DNA of 64,000 nt from Anaerococcus rubeinfantis (GCF_001487145.1 NZ_LN913016.1:806001-870000); one strand, 5' to 3'; positions 39,132-47,738 are shown, numbered from the stretch's first letter. The notes: a model not told the origin generated them from the sequence alone. Numbers and translations are program-made.

Positions 39132-39817
39132 CTGTAACCTGTTCCCCAAACTGTTTCAATATACTCAGGTTTAGCTGGATTTTCTTCTATTTTTGCTCTT
39201 ATTCTTCTTATATTTACATCAACAATTTTTGTATCTGTGCTATAATTATCTCCCCATGTATCTTTCATTATTTCCATTCTGCTCATGGCCTTACCCTTAT
39301 TTAAAATGAAATTTTTTAAAATAATAAATTCTGTTGGAGTAACATCAATCTCTATATTATTTTTGTAGAAATTTCTAGAATAAAGGTCTAATTTAAACAC
39401 TCCATCTTCAAGAACATTTTCATTTTTCTCTTCCTTTTCCTCATCACTAAATTTAACTCTTCTCATGAGAGACTTAACTCTTAAAATTAATTCTTGAGGA
39501 TTAAATGGTTTTATGATGTAATCATCACAACCTCTTTCAAGTCCTAATATTTTATCAATATCTTGACTTTTAGCTGAAACCATAATTATTCCAACCTTAG
39601 GATATTTTTTTCTAATGCTATCGCATACTTCATATCCACTTATTCCTGGAAGCATTATGTCTAAAATAAAAACTGAAGGTTCTTCTTCATCAGCTAATTT
39701 TAATGCTTCTTCACCAGTACCAGCTTCAACTATATCAAATCCAGCATATTCTAGATTTATTTTCATAAATTGTCTAATGTGTTCTTCGTCATCACAAATT
39801 AAGATTTTATCACTCAT
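39122..39817 (-). CDS. OmpR-family response regulator
   Basis: A 231-residue regulator. The receiver domain has 'LICDDEEHIRQFM', phospho-acceptor Asp near 53 in 'VFILDIMLPGISGYE' and 'VSAKSQDID'. The C-terminal winged helix ends 'TVWGTGYRWR'. The start at ATG 39817 overlaps the ROK kinase stop; longer frames lack support. It pairs with the overlapping histidine kinase gene. Similarity to WalR/PhoP types is general, so no specific name is given. Confidence 0.95.
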   Translation of the reverse strand: MSDKILICDDEEHIRQFMKINLEYAGFDIVEAGTGEEALKLADEEEPSVFILDIMLPGISGYEVCDSIRKKYPKVGIIMVSAKSQDIDKILGLERGCDDYIIKPFNPQELILRVKSLMRRVKFSDEEKEEKNENVLEDGVFKLDLYSRNFYKNNIEIDVTPTEFIILKNFILNKGKAMSRMEIMKDTWGDNYSTDTKIVDVNIRRIRAKIEENPAKPEYIETVWGTGYRWR

Positions 39818-40709
39818 TTCCAAGCCTTTCCATTGCAATTCTTCCCGCACCAATTACTCCAGCATCATTTAAAAACTTAGCAGGTTTTATTTCAATTTCT
39901 TCAGATAAGTGACAATAATTTTTGAAATTTTTCAAAACTTCATCCCACCAATAATCTTTAGAATTTATAACTCCTCCGCCAATTATTATAAGCTCAGGGT
40001 CAAAAACATTTCTTAAACTTGTTAAAAACCATGCTAAATCACTTGTAAATCTATCAATTACCTTTTTAGCATTCTCATCTTTTTCAGATATTTTAAATAT
40101 TTCTGCACCACTTAATCTATTTCTTGTCAATTCTTCGTAGTGTCTTACAAGAGCTGTTCCAGAACAATAACTTTCAGCACAACCACTTTGTCCACAAGTA
40201 CAATATTCACCATTCGGATGTAGAATAAGATGACCCAATTCGGCTCCTTGAAAATGGCTTCCTGACAACAATCCCATTTTTTCATTATATACAGCTCCTC
40301 CAAGTCCAGTTCCAATTGTAATCATTACAATATCTTTGAAACCTTTACCTGCTCCAAGCCACTTTTCACAAACTAAAGCAATATTTGCATCATTTTCAAT
40401 AAAAACTGGGAGATTAGATATTTTTTCAATTTCTTTTTTTAAATTAAGTCCAGTCCAACCATCAATATTTCCAGCAAAAGTTACTATTCCATTTTCTGAA
40501 TCGATAAAGCCTGGAGTACCAACACCAATAGCTTCAATTTCATCAGTTTTTAAAAAATCTATGATCTTAGAAATATTTTCTAATACCTTATCTTTTCCTT
40601 CTCTAGCGCAAGTTTCTAGCCTATAAGTTTTTAAAATCTCACCATTTTCATCAATTACTGCACCTTGTATTTTTGTTCCACCTATATCTAATCCTATTGT
40701 TTTAGTCAT
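39810..40709 (-). CDS. ROK-family sugar kinase (glucokinase-like)
   Basis: A 299-residue ROK protein. ATP-binding 'GLDIGGTKIQGAVID', catalytic Asp in 'FIENDANIALVCEKW' and the zinc motif 'ELGHLILHPNGEYCTCG' with 'SGCAESYCSG' are intact. No DNA-binding domain is present, so it is a kinase rather than a repressor. Glucokinase is likely; other hexoses are possible. Its end overlaps the response regulator, linking sugar phosphorylation and signalling in one transcript. Confidence 0.92.
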   Translation of the reverse strand: MTKTIGLDIGGTKIQGAVIDENGEILKTYRLETCAREGKDKVLENISKIIDFLKTDEIEAIGVGTPGFIDSENGIVTFAGNIDGWTGLNLKKEIEKISNLPVFIENDANIALVCEKWLGAGKGFKDIVMITIGTGLGGAVYNEKMGLLSGSHFQGAELGHLILHPNGEYCTCGQSGCAESYCSGTALVRHYEELTRNRLSGAEIFKISEKDENAKKVIDRFTSDLAWFLTSLRNVFDPELIIIGGGVINSKDYWWDEVLKNFKNYCHLSEEIEIKPAKFLNDAGVIGAGRIAMERLGNE

Positions 40710-42330
40710 TATCTTCTCCTATAAATTCTCTAAGTATTGAATGATCATCTATCATTTTTGTATCTTCCATTTGAATAAAACATGATAAAATATTTTGCAA
40801 TCTATTAACCATATAATAATATTTTGAAGTTTTCGGTACTTGATTTAAACATTCTATTGCATATTTTTTTAAAGCATTATATTCATAAATCAAAGACGAA
40901 TCAACGTAAAAATCTGCTCTATTTTGAAATGGGAATATATACTTTTCCTCACCATATTTAACCTTGTCCCAAGATTTTAATGTTTCAAAAGTGTTGTATC
41001 CTCTATACTTGTTATCTCTAACTATTCTTCTAATAAGTCTCGTCTCAGTTGATGAAATTCTATTTGTAGAATCAATATTTATACCAGTCAAAACTGAAAC
41101 ATAAATCTTATATTTATTTTTTTCTGGAATATAATCTGTAAGTTTTGGATTTAGGGCATGAATCCCCTCAATAATCAAGACAGTATTTTCCTTCATTTTT
41201 ATCTTTTTATTTGATAGGGTTCTGATTCCTTTTATAAAATTAAAAGATGGTAAAACAACTTCTTTTCCCTCTAAAAAATCTAATAAATCTTCATTTAAAG
41301 AATCTAAATCTATCGCATCTATACTCTCAAAATCTTTATTTCCATTTTCATCAAGAGGTGTTTTATTCCTATCTACAAAATAGTCATCAGTAGAAATAAC
41401 AAAAGCATCTTTTCCTAAAACTGCAAGTTGAATAGCAAGTTTTTTTGCAGTAGTAGTTTTACCAGAAGATGAAGGACCAGCAAGCATTACTATATTCATA
41501 TTATTATCTATGATATCCTTAGCACACTTACTTAATTGATTATTATAATATGTTTCATTTACATTAATCAAACTTTCGATTTTATTATTTTTTACCAAAT
41601 TATTTAAATCACTTGCATAATTTATGCCCAATAAATTTGTCCATCTTTTTGATCTTTCATAAATTTTTGGTATGTTTATTTGCTCTTTAAAATCTAATAA
41701 TTCAGAATTATTATTTTTTTTGTAATTAATTAAAAGGCCAGGATAATAATAAACCAAATTAAAATCTTCAATCCATGAAGATTTTGGACACAAAAAATTA
41801 GTGAAAGTAAAAAAACTACCATTAATTTCATATATACCAATATTTTGGCAATCTATACTTTTTAATAAATCAACTTTATCTAATTGATTATTGTCTTTGA
41901 AAATTTTTAAAGCCTTATCTTTGGAATAAGATCTTCTAAAAAAAGAAATATCTTTTTTTATTATATTATCCATTTCATATTTAATTTTTGACAAGTCTTT
42001 ATGTAAAATTTTAAAGTTATCTATAGATAAATATAGGCAATTATTTACAGAATATTCAACTTTTACTTCAATATTCTTATAAATTTTTTTAATTGCCAAT
42101 ATACAAACTAGAGCTATACTTGATTCATAAGTAAGATTTGCTATATGACTAAATTTATCTATTAAATCAATCTTATCATTAGGAAAAACTTCACAATTTA
42201 AGTCTCTTATCTCTTCATTTACATTTGCAAGAATATAGTTTTTGTAGTTTGATGGATATATTTCTTGAATAATTTCATATAATATTTTTTTGTTTGTTTC
42301 TATAATTTTATCGTTAATTAAAACTTCCAT
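40702..42330 (-). CDS. Uridine-kinase-like protein with TGS/ThrRS-like N-terminus
   Basis: A 542-residue two-part protein. The first 270 residues resemble the TGS and second-additional domain of threonyl-tRNA synthetase, e.g. 'ILANVNEEIRDLNCEVFPND'. The rest is a P-loop kinase of the uridine kinase/phosphoribulokinase family: Walker A 'MLAGPSSSGKTTTAKKLA', 'ISTDDYFVDR', 'VLIIEGIHALNP' and 'TRLIRRIVRDNKYRG'. Such fusions are widespread in Firmicutes; their substrate is not firmly known. It overlaps both neighbours. Confidence 0.88.
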   Translation of the reverse strand: MEVLINDKIIETNKKILYEIIQEIYPSNYKNYILANVNEEIRDLNCEVFPNDKIDLIDKFSHIANLTYESSIALVCILAIKKIYKNIEVKVEYSVNNCLYLSIDNFKILHKDLSKIKYEMDNIIKKDISFFRRSYSKDKALKIFKDNNQLDKVDLLKSIDCQNIGIYEINGSFFTFTNFLCPKSSWIEDFNLVYYYPGLLINYKKNNNSELLDFKEQINIPKIYERSKRWTNLLGINYASDLNNLVKNNKIESLINVNETYYNNQLSKCAKDIIDNNMNIVMLAGPSSSGKTTTAKKLAIQLAVLGKDAFVISTDDYFVDRNKTPLDENGNKDFESIDAIDLDSLNEDLLDFLEGKEVVLPSFNFIKGIRTLSNKKIKMKENTVLIIEGIHALNPKLTDYIPEKNKYKIYVSVLTGINIDSTNRISSTETRLIRRIVRDNKYRGYNTFETLKSWDKVKYGEEKYIFPFQNRADFYVDSSLIYEYNALKKYAIECLNQVPKTSKYYYMVNRLQNILSCFIQMEDTKMIDDHSILREFIGEDND

Positions 42331-43270
42331 TAAAAACTTCCTCTTTTAGCTTATTAATTTTTTCAACTTGCCTTGAGATAAAGATTTTGTTTTCTAAATA
42401 TTCTAAATTTTCAATTCTCCCAAATTCCAATTTGTAAGCAAGTAGGGCTTGATTTTTAAGATTTATCTTTTTATAATTGATATTTGAGTTATTATATTTT
42501 CTATCACCAATAATTGGTGTAGAGTTTTTGTTTAAAGAATATCTAATTTGGTGAGTTTTCCCTGTAATAAGTTCACACTCTAGAAGAGTAAAATTATTTT
42601 TACTTTCAAGTGGATGAAATTTTGTTATTATTCTCTTCCCATCTTTGTTTTCTTTTACCATATTTTTATTTTCATATTTACTTATATTTGTATCAATATT
42701 AAAATCTTTGCTTATCTTGCCTTCAACTATGGTTAAATAAAATTTATTTATTTTTCCATGATGAATTGCATCATTTAAACTTCTTAAGGCCTTTGAATTT
42801 TTGGCTCCAATAATAAGACCTGCTGTGTTTCTGTCAAGCCTATTTACAATACTTGGTCTAAATGTTAAATCTCTACTGTTTACTTTATTTGTTTTATATA
42901 AATATGAAGTCATTTGGTCAACCAAATTTTTACCATAATCGCTTGAATTTGCAGCATGAGATAGGACTCCTGACTTTTTATCAATTATAAGAATATTATC
43001 ATCTTCATAAATTATATCAAGATCAAAATCACTTGCCTTAAAATCATCTTTTCTAACCCATTTTTGGTAGTCTTCATCTTTAATATACATTCTAATGATA
43101 TCGCCACATTTTACAAAATCATCTTTTTTTGCTCTTTTATCATTTATTTTAAAGTTTTTCTTTCTTATATTTTTTTGAATAATTGATAGGGGAGCATTTT
43201 TTAAATATTTTCTTAAAAATCTATCAAATCTTTGATTTGAATCATTTTCGTTTATTTTAACTTCTATCAT
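42314..43270 (-). CDS. RluC/RluD-family pseudouridine synthase
   Basis: A 318-residue enzyme with an N-terminal S4 domain ('QRFDRFLRKYLKNAPLSIIQ') and the RluA catalytic core. The catalytic Asp is in 'SIVNRLDRNTAGLIIGAKN'; 'LLECELITGKTHQIRYSL' is the second conserved block. It isomerises uridines in 23S rRNA, most like RluC/D. The paralogue at 54951-55808 lets the two split targets. It follows the unknown gene by one base. Confidence 0.93.
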   Translation of the reverse strand: MIEVKINENDSNQRFDRFLRKYLKNAPLSIIQKNIRKKNFKINDKRAKKDDFVKCGDIIRMYIKDEDYQKWVRKDDFKASDFDLDIIYEDDNILIIDKKSGVLSHAANSSDYGKNLVDQMTSYLYKTNKVNSRDLTFRPSIVNRLDRNTAGLIIGAKNSKALRSLNDAIHHGKINKFYLTIVEGKISKDFNIDTNISKYENKNMVKENKDGKRIITKFHPLESKNNFTLLECELITGKTHQIRYSLNKNSTPIIGDRKYNNSNINYKKINLKNQALLAYKLEFGRIENLEYLENKIFISRQVEKINKLKEEVFNGSFN

Positions 43271-43271
43271 A

Positions 43272-43811
43272 CTAATAAGATTTATTCACATAAGAATCAA
43301 TCATAGAAATTTTAGCTTCTTCTAAAAAACATTTATTATCTTGAAGTTTCTTTAAAAGATTTTTATTTTTTGAATGTAATATCAACTTATCAAAATCTTT
43401 AAGATATATTTCAAAAATCTCACCTGTTAGTCTTTTAGATTTTAATTTTATATAATAGGCTTCTATATCCTTATATTCTATTAAGTCTAATAATTTTTCT
43501 GTTGCTATATCTTTTAAATAATAATAATTTTCCCTATTATTTATTTCTTGTTGATATTTTTTTTTCTTTTTAGAAATCAAATTTAAGGCCATTTGGTTAG
43601 ATCTTTTTGCCATAATATTGTAGTACTGATAGTTATAAACAGCTTGCAGCACAGTCGATATATTTGAAAATGGTTTTAAATCTAATTTGACCAAATAGTT
43701 ATAGTTAATTTCTAAAAATTCATTCTTCCCGATTTTTTTCTCAGTTAATAAATCAATGCTTTCCTTTCTCCATTTATTGAAAGTTTCTAATTTTTTTTCT
43801 TCATCTAACAT
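43272..43811 (-). CDS. Hypothetical helical protein, unrecognised family
   Basis: A 179-residue charged, mostly helical protein with Tyr/Asn/Lys-rich stretches ('QAVYNYQYYNIMAKRSNQMAL', 'YLKDIATEKLLDLIEYKDIEA'). There is no membrane segment or known motif. The first plausible start is ATG 43811; a longer TTG frame lies in the loop of the preceding terminator. No ribosome site is visible, since the T tract of that terminator ends six bases before the ATG. It precedes the pseudouridine synthase by one base. Confidence 0.7.
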   Translation of the reverse strand: MLDEEKKLETFNKWRKESIDLLTEKKIGKNEFLEINYNYLVKLDLKPFSNISTVLQAVYNYQYYNIMAKRSNQMALNLISKKKKKYQQEINNRENYYYLKDIATEKLLDLIEYKDIEAYYIKLKSKRLTGEIFEIYLKDFDKLILHSKNKNLLKKLQDNKCFLEEAKISMIDSYVNKSY

Positions 43812-43817
43812 AATATC

Positions 43818-43840
43818 AAAAAACCGTCTCAAGGAGACGG
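43818..43840 (-). terminator. Intrinsic terminator after the P-loop gene
   Basis: A 7-bp G/C-rich stem (CCGTCTC / GAGACGG) with a 3-base loop and six T on the minus strand ends the yitT-to-P-loop operon, directly before the next start codon. Confidence 0.9.
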
Positions 43841-43847
43841 CTTAAAT

Positions 43848-44276
43848 TTAATCTAATAATTTTGTTTCGTGAATTTCTGCATCAAGAGATTCAGGTATAT
43901 CACTTGACTTACAATCTAGGCCAAGGTAGATGTCCACATTGCATTCTTTTGAAAGTTTAGTTAAGTCATCTGAAAGTTTCTCAATATTTTCACTATTTAT
44001 ATCAACTATATCATAGATACCATCAATATATATTTTTCCAATATCATAATCTCTTGCTAATATTCCAGCTATAAAGCCTCTAAAAGATTCTACTGAATCA
44101 ATGAAAAAGTTTGAGGCATCAATTAATCTTACAGAATGATCTAGTGAATAAATTTGATCATTGTCACTGTCAACAAATACAATGTTTGTATTACCTTTTC
44201 CTTTTTCATCATTAGCTTGGTCAATTAGCCATTTTGTTTTTCCACTTCCTGAAGGTCCTAATACTAAATAAATCAT
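43848..44276 (-). CDS. Small P-loop NTP-binding protein
   Basis: A 142-residue protein with a Walker A motif 'VLGPSGSGKTKWL' at residues 7-14 and a Walker B-like 'IYIDGIYDIV'. A late 'DIYLGLDCKSSD' strand suggests a RecA-like or adenylate-kinase-like mini-ATPase. The specific function is unknown. It is last in the yitT operon, overlapping the radical SAM gene by 4 bases (ATGA), and ends at a strong terminator. Confidence 0.8.
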   Translation of the reverse strand: MIYLVLGPSGSGKTKWLIDQANDEKGKGNTNIVFVDSDNDQIYSLDHSVRLIDASNFFIDSVESFRGFIAGILARDYDIGKIYIDGIYDIVDINSENIEKLSDDLTKLSKECNVDIYLGLDCKSSDIPESLDAEIHETKLLD

Positions 44277-45229
44277 TTCATCTCTCCCTTTAATTTTTTA
44301 TATTCTTTTTGGCAAGTCAAATCGCCTTGAAAAATATTATTTTCGTTCATATATTTTACAATTTCATCCCTAATCATCCACCAAGATGAGTTCCAGTTAC
44401 AAAAAACAGAATCCTCTTTTGGAGCTCTACCTACAAGTCTTTGAATAGCTATATCCTTATTAATATTTCTTAGAAATAAGATTACATTTTTTTGATAATC
44501 ATTTTTTGTTGGCATAACAAATTCATTATTTTCATACATTTTATCAAGTTTTGTATTTTTTATAACAAATAAAGAATGAATTTTTACCTCTTTAATTCCA
44601 AGTACATTAATAATTCTAGCAGTTTCTATAATATCTTCTTCATCATCCCATGGCAGGGATAAAATTACATGAGTACATATTCTAAATCCGTACTCATTAA
44701 TCATATTACAAGCTTTAATAAAATCAGCTAAATCCTCACATCTATTTAAAATTTTTAAAGATTTATAATTTGCTGTTTGTAAACCTAACTCTATAACTAT
44801 ATCTATCCCAGTTTTATTTGAGAATTCTTTTAAAAAATCTAATTTTTTATAAGTGATACAATCACTTCTTGTAGATATTGATATAGCTACTATATAATCT
44901 TTATTGCAAGCATTTATTACATTTTTAAATTTATCAAACTCCATATAGGTATTTGAAAAGTTTTGAAAGTAAGCTATGAACTTTTTTGCTTTATATCTAC
45001 TACCTATGTATTCTTTATTAATTTCTAACTGTTTATCTACAGTCATAAATGAAGGTAAATTTTCAAAGCTTCCTCCACTTTCAGAGCAAAAAATACAACC
45101 TTCTGTACTTTTTTCTCCGTCCCTATTTGGACAAGTTAAAGATAATTTTATAGGCAGTTTATATACCTTTTCTCCATATTTGGATTTATAATATTTTGAT
45201 ATAGGAAAATAAGGTAAGTCCCTATTCAT
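44273..45229 (-). CDS. Radical SAM protein, YtqA/TIGR01212 type
   Basis: A 318-residue radical SAM enzyme. The cluster cysteines are spaced C-x12-C-x2-C in 'LSLTCPNRDGEKSTEGC' and 'IFCSESG', as in YtqA. 'AISISTRSDCI', 'VIELGLQTANYKSLKILNR' and 'THVILSLPWD' are also family blocks. TIGR01212 proteins are predicted to act on RNA or small molecules; the reaction here is not established. The start overlaps DUF1292 by 8 bases. Confidence 0.9.
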   Translation of the reverse strand: MNRDLPYFPISKYYKSKYGEKVYKLPIKLSLTCPNRDGEKSTEGCIFCSESGGSFENLPSFMTVDKQLEINKEYIGSRYKAKKFIAYFQNFSNTYMEFDKFKNVINACNKDYIVAISISTRSDCITYKKLDFLKEFSNKTGIDIVIELGLQTANYKSLKILNRCEDLADFIKACNMINEYGFRICTHVILSLPWDDEEDIIETARIINVLGIKEVKIHSLFVIKNTKLDKMYENNEFVMPTKNDYQKNVILFLRNINKDIAIQRLVGRAPKEDSVFCNWNSSWWMIRDEIVKYMNENNIFQGDLTCQKEYKKLKGEMK

Positions 45230-45578
45230 CTAAATCACTATCTTCTAAATCACTTTCATATTCACTTACAATTTCATCAATTGTATCATAATCCCAATAA
45301 TGTGAAAATAAATGGTAAATTTCATCAAGTTTTTCTTCATCTTCTAATGAATTTAATTTTATTTCTCCAGTTTGATCATCAACAAGCTCGTATAATAAAA
45401 TTATCAATTCGCTATTTTCACTATCAACCAATGCTATATAATCATTATTATCTACTGCAAAAATATCTATTAAATAACATTGTCTGGGATTTTCATCAAG
45501 TTGCAATTCTATAATTGCTTTTCCTTCATTTTTTTCAAATTCAATTTCATGATTGTGAATTTCTAATTTTTTTGACAT
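45222..45578 (-). CDS. DUF1292 family protein, second copy with acidic tail
   Basis: A 118-residue acidic protein with a DUF1292 core ('CYLIDIFAVDNNDYIALVDS', 'LIILLYELVDD'). A C-terminal Asp/Glu-rich tail ('VSEYESDLEDSDLDE') is absent from the copy at 1702-1932. GGAG lies upstream and the ATG overlaps the stop of the PepD-like gene (GTGATG). Function unknown. DUF1292 occurring next to a different partner here is worth noting. Confidence 0.85.
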   Translation of the reverse strand: MSKKLEIHNHEIEFEKNEGKAIIELQLDENPRQCYLIDIFAVDNNDYIALVDSENSELIILLYELVDDQTGEIKLNSLEDEEKLDEIYHLFSHYWDYDTIDEIVSEYESDLEDSDLDE

Positions 45579-46981
45579 CACTTCTCCATATTTTTATCTA
45601 GTTTAAACAAAACATCCTTTAATAAAGAAAATGTTTTTAAAATATCTTTAAAATCACTAGCAAATGTTTTTACATCTACTTGTTTATATTTTACCCCAAT
45701 TGATATCATATTAACATCAAATTTATAAAAAATTACATTACAGTCTAAAGAATATTGTGTTTTTATTATCTTTAAATTGGTTTTAAAGAGTTGATCATAA
45801 GAATCTTTAAAAACTATTGCTAAAGAATTATTTTTATTTTGCCAGGAAGGTATGGATAATCTATTTCTAAATTCCCCACCATTTATATCTGATGCAAGTT
45901 TTGTTTTATCAAGCATTTGTTCTAGGCTATCTTCAGATAGGGACCTAAAAATCATGACTGAATTTAATTTATAACTTGAAGTCCTTACTCTTGTCAAAAT
46001 AGAAGAGGCTATGGTTGTTTTTGTGTTGCTATCAACTGAATAAGTCCCATTTAAAGATAATTCTACAAATGACGATATATGTTCATAAGATTCTTGGGTC
46101 ATAGGATAAAATTTCAAATAATCTATTTTTTTTATATCAAATTTTAAATTTGGTTCAAATTTAAAATTTGTAGAAAGATACTCGCTTACAAATAAATTAA
46201 AAACATCTAATAGGTCATTCTCAAATTCATTTTTGCATACTAAGTCAACAAAACAATATGAAGGCATCCTATCATTTTTGCCTCCACCTTCGATATTCAC
46301 AATATCAAGGTCTACTTTTGACTTAATTTTTCTAATGAATGTAATTAACATTTTGACAGGATTTTTAAAATTATTATTAAAATCATTAGAATAATTATTT
46401 CCGACAATATTATCTAAACTTATCCTATAAACAGAATTTTCTTGTAAAAAATTTTCTTCGTTTATTTCTACTCTATTTATAGGTATTTCTGCTGTGCTTA
46501 TAGTATGTGATGCAAAACTTTCCGCAATACAATCAGTTTCATTTAAATTTAAATTAATAATATTTTTAGACCTTATTACAGATCTTAAAATTGAAAAATC
46601 TCTATTATAATCACTTATGTAATTATTTGTTAATAATATATCAAAATTGCCTAAACCTTCTTCTAAAAGCATACATATATTTAAAATTCCACTAATTTCA
46701 GTTGTGTTTAAGTTTGTTTCAAACGAAAAATCTTCCTCTTCCTTAACATTTATGAAAGAAGAGGAGTTAATTTTATAACTAATATTTAAGTGTAAAACAG
46801 CTTTTGGATTTTCATTTTTAATATAATAGCAATCATTTATTAAAAGTATAGTTAATCTCTTTTCTTTGGCTTTTGACAAGACAAATTTAATAAGCGATTT
46901 TTTATCATCAATTACTTTGATATATTCACCTAAATCTTTTGCTATTGTTTTTAACTTATTGGAATAATTTGAGCTTTCCAT
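45578..46981 (-). CDS. PepD-like (M20) protein lacking catalytic residues
   Basis: A 467-residue protein that aligns by eye along its length with aminoacyl-histidine dipeptidase PepD. Matching blocks include 'YRISLDNIVGNNYSNDF' with PepD 'LTLKGLKGGHSGGEI', 'VNIEGGGKNDRMPSYCFVD' with 'IDFNGGTLRNAIPREAFA', and 'SIPSWQNKNNSLAIVFKDSY' with 'AYPGWQPDANSPVMHLVRETY'. Every metal or catalytic position is changed: HLD becomes N66-I-S68, DNG becomes T94, the EE pair becomes Y121-I122, the bridging Asp becomes N146, and the final His becomes Q419. It is probably a pseudo-peptidase of unknown role. AAGGA precedes the ATG. Confidence 0.75.
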   Translation of the reverse strand: MESSNYSNKLKTIAKDLGEYIKVIDDKKSLIKFVLSKAKEKRLTILLINDCYYIKNENPKAVLHLNISYKINSSSFINVKEEEDFSFETNLNTTEISGILNICMLLEEGLGNFDILLTNNYISDYNRDFSILRSVIRSKNIINLNLNETDCIAESFASHTISTAEIPINRVEINEENFLQENSVYRISLDNIVGNNYSNDFNNNFKNPVKMLITFIRKIKSKVDLDIVNIEGGGKNDRMPSYCFVDLVCKNEFENDLLDVFNLFVSEYLSTNFKFEPNLKFDIKKIDYLKFYPMTQESYEHISSFVELSLNGTYSVDSNTKTTIASSILTRVRTSSYKLNSVMIFRSLSEDSLEQMLDKTKLASDINGGEFRNRLSIPSWQNKNNSLAIVFKDSYDQLFKTNLKIIKTQYSLDCNVIFYKFDVNMISIGVKYKQVDVKTFASDFKDILKTFSLLKDVLFKLDKNMEK

Positions 46982-46990
46982 ATAAATTCC

Positions 46991-47737
46991 TTAATAATAT
47001 TTTTTGACTTCTACTTTCTCTCTTATTTGATTTGTTTTTTCTAAATATTTTTCTTGTCTTTTTATCATTAGAAGAGTGTCATGGATTCTATCTTTAATTT
47101 CATCTAATTCTGGTAGATATTCATCATGGGTATGATCAAGTTTTATTATGTGATAACCAAATTGAGTCTTTACAGGTTTTGAGATTTCACCTTCTTTAAG
47201 TTCATCAAGTGCATCTTCAAATTCTTTTACCATAGCTCCTTTTGGAAATTCTCCTAAATCTCCACCTTTGCTAGCCTTATCTGTAGAATATTTATCTGCT
47301 GCATCTGAAAAACTTAGGCCATTTTCAATTTCCTCTAAAATATCATTCGCACTTTTTTCATCTTCTACTAAAATATGGCTTGCTTTATATGATTTTGGTT
47401 TCTTTACAACTTCTTTATTATTTTCATAATATTCTTTTATTTCCTCATCACTAACTTTTATGCTATCAAATAACAAGTGCATAGCATAATTTTTTAACAT
47501 ATTTTCTTTTGTGATTTCAAGTTGGTCTTTAAATTCTTTATCTTGGTCAAGATTATTTTCTTTTGCATCTATATACATTAATTCTTGGTTAATTAATTCA
47601 TCTGCTATTTGATGAATTCCTTGTGGGTTCATAAATTGTTGACCACCTTGCATTTGTGAAATAAAAGTAATTACATCACTTTGTTTAATTTCTTTTCCAT
47701 TTACTTTAGCTAATATATCTTTATTTTTTTCTGTCAT
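46991..47737 (-). CDS. Parvulin-type peptidyl-prolyl isomerase without signal peptide
   Basis: A 248-residue protein. The N-terminal SurA/PrsA-like helical part ('VNGKEIKQSDVITFISQM') is followed by a PpiC rotamase domain ('YKASHILVEDEKSANDIL', 'STDKASKGGDLGEFPKGAM', 'VKTQFGYHIIKLD', about 115-205). It lacks the lipobox of PrsA, so it should act in the cytoplasm. GGAGAGG lies before the ATG. It is in the yitT operon between the cvfB-like and PepD-like genes. Confidence 0.9.
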   Translation of the reverse strand: MTEKNKDILAKVNGKEIKQSDVITFISQMQGGQQFMNPQGIHQIADELINQELMYIDAKENNLDQDKEFKDQLEITKENMLKNYAMHLLFDSIKVSDEEIKEYYENNKEVVKKPKSYKASHILVEDEKSANDILEEIENGLSFSDAADKYSTDKASKGGDLGEFPKGAMVKEFEDALDELKEGEISKPVKTQFGYHIIKLDHTHDEYLPELDEIKDRIHDTLLMIKRQEKYLEKTNQIREKVEVKKYY

Positions 47738-47738
47738 T

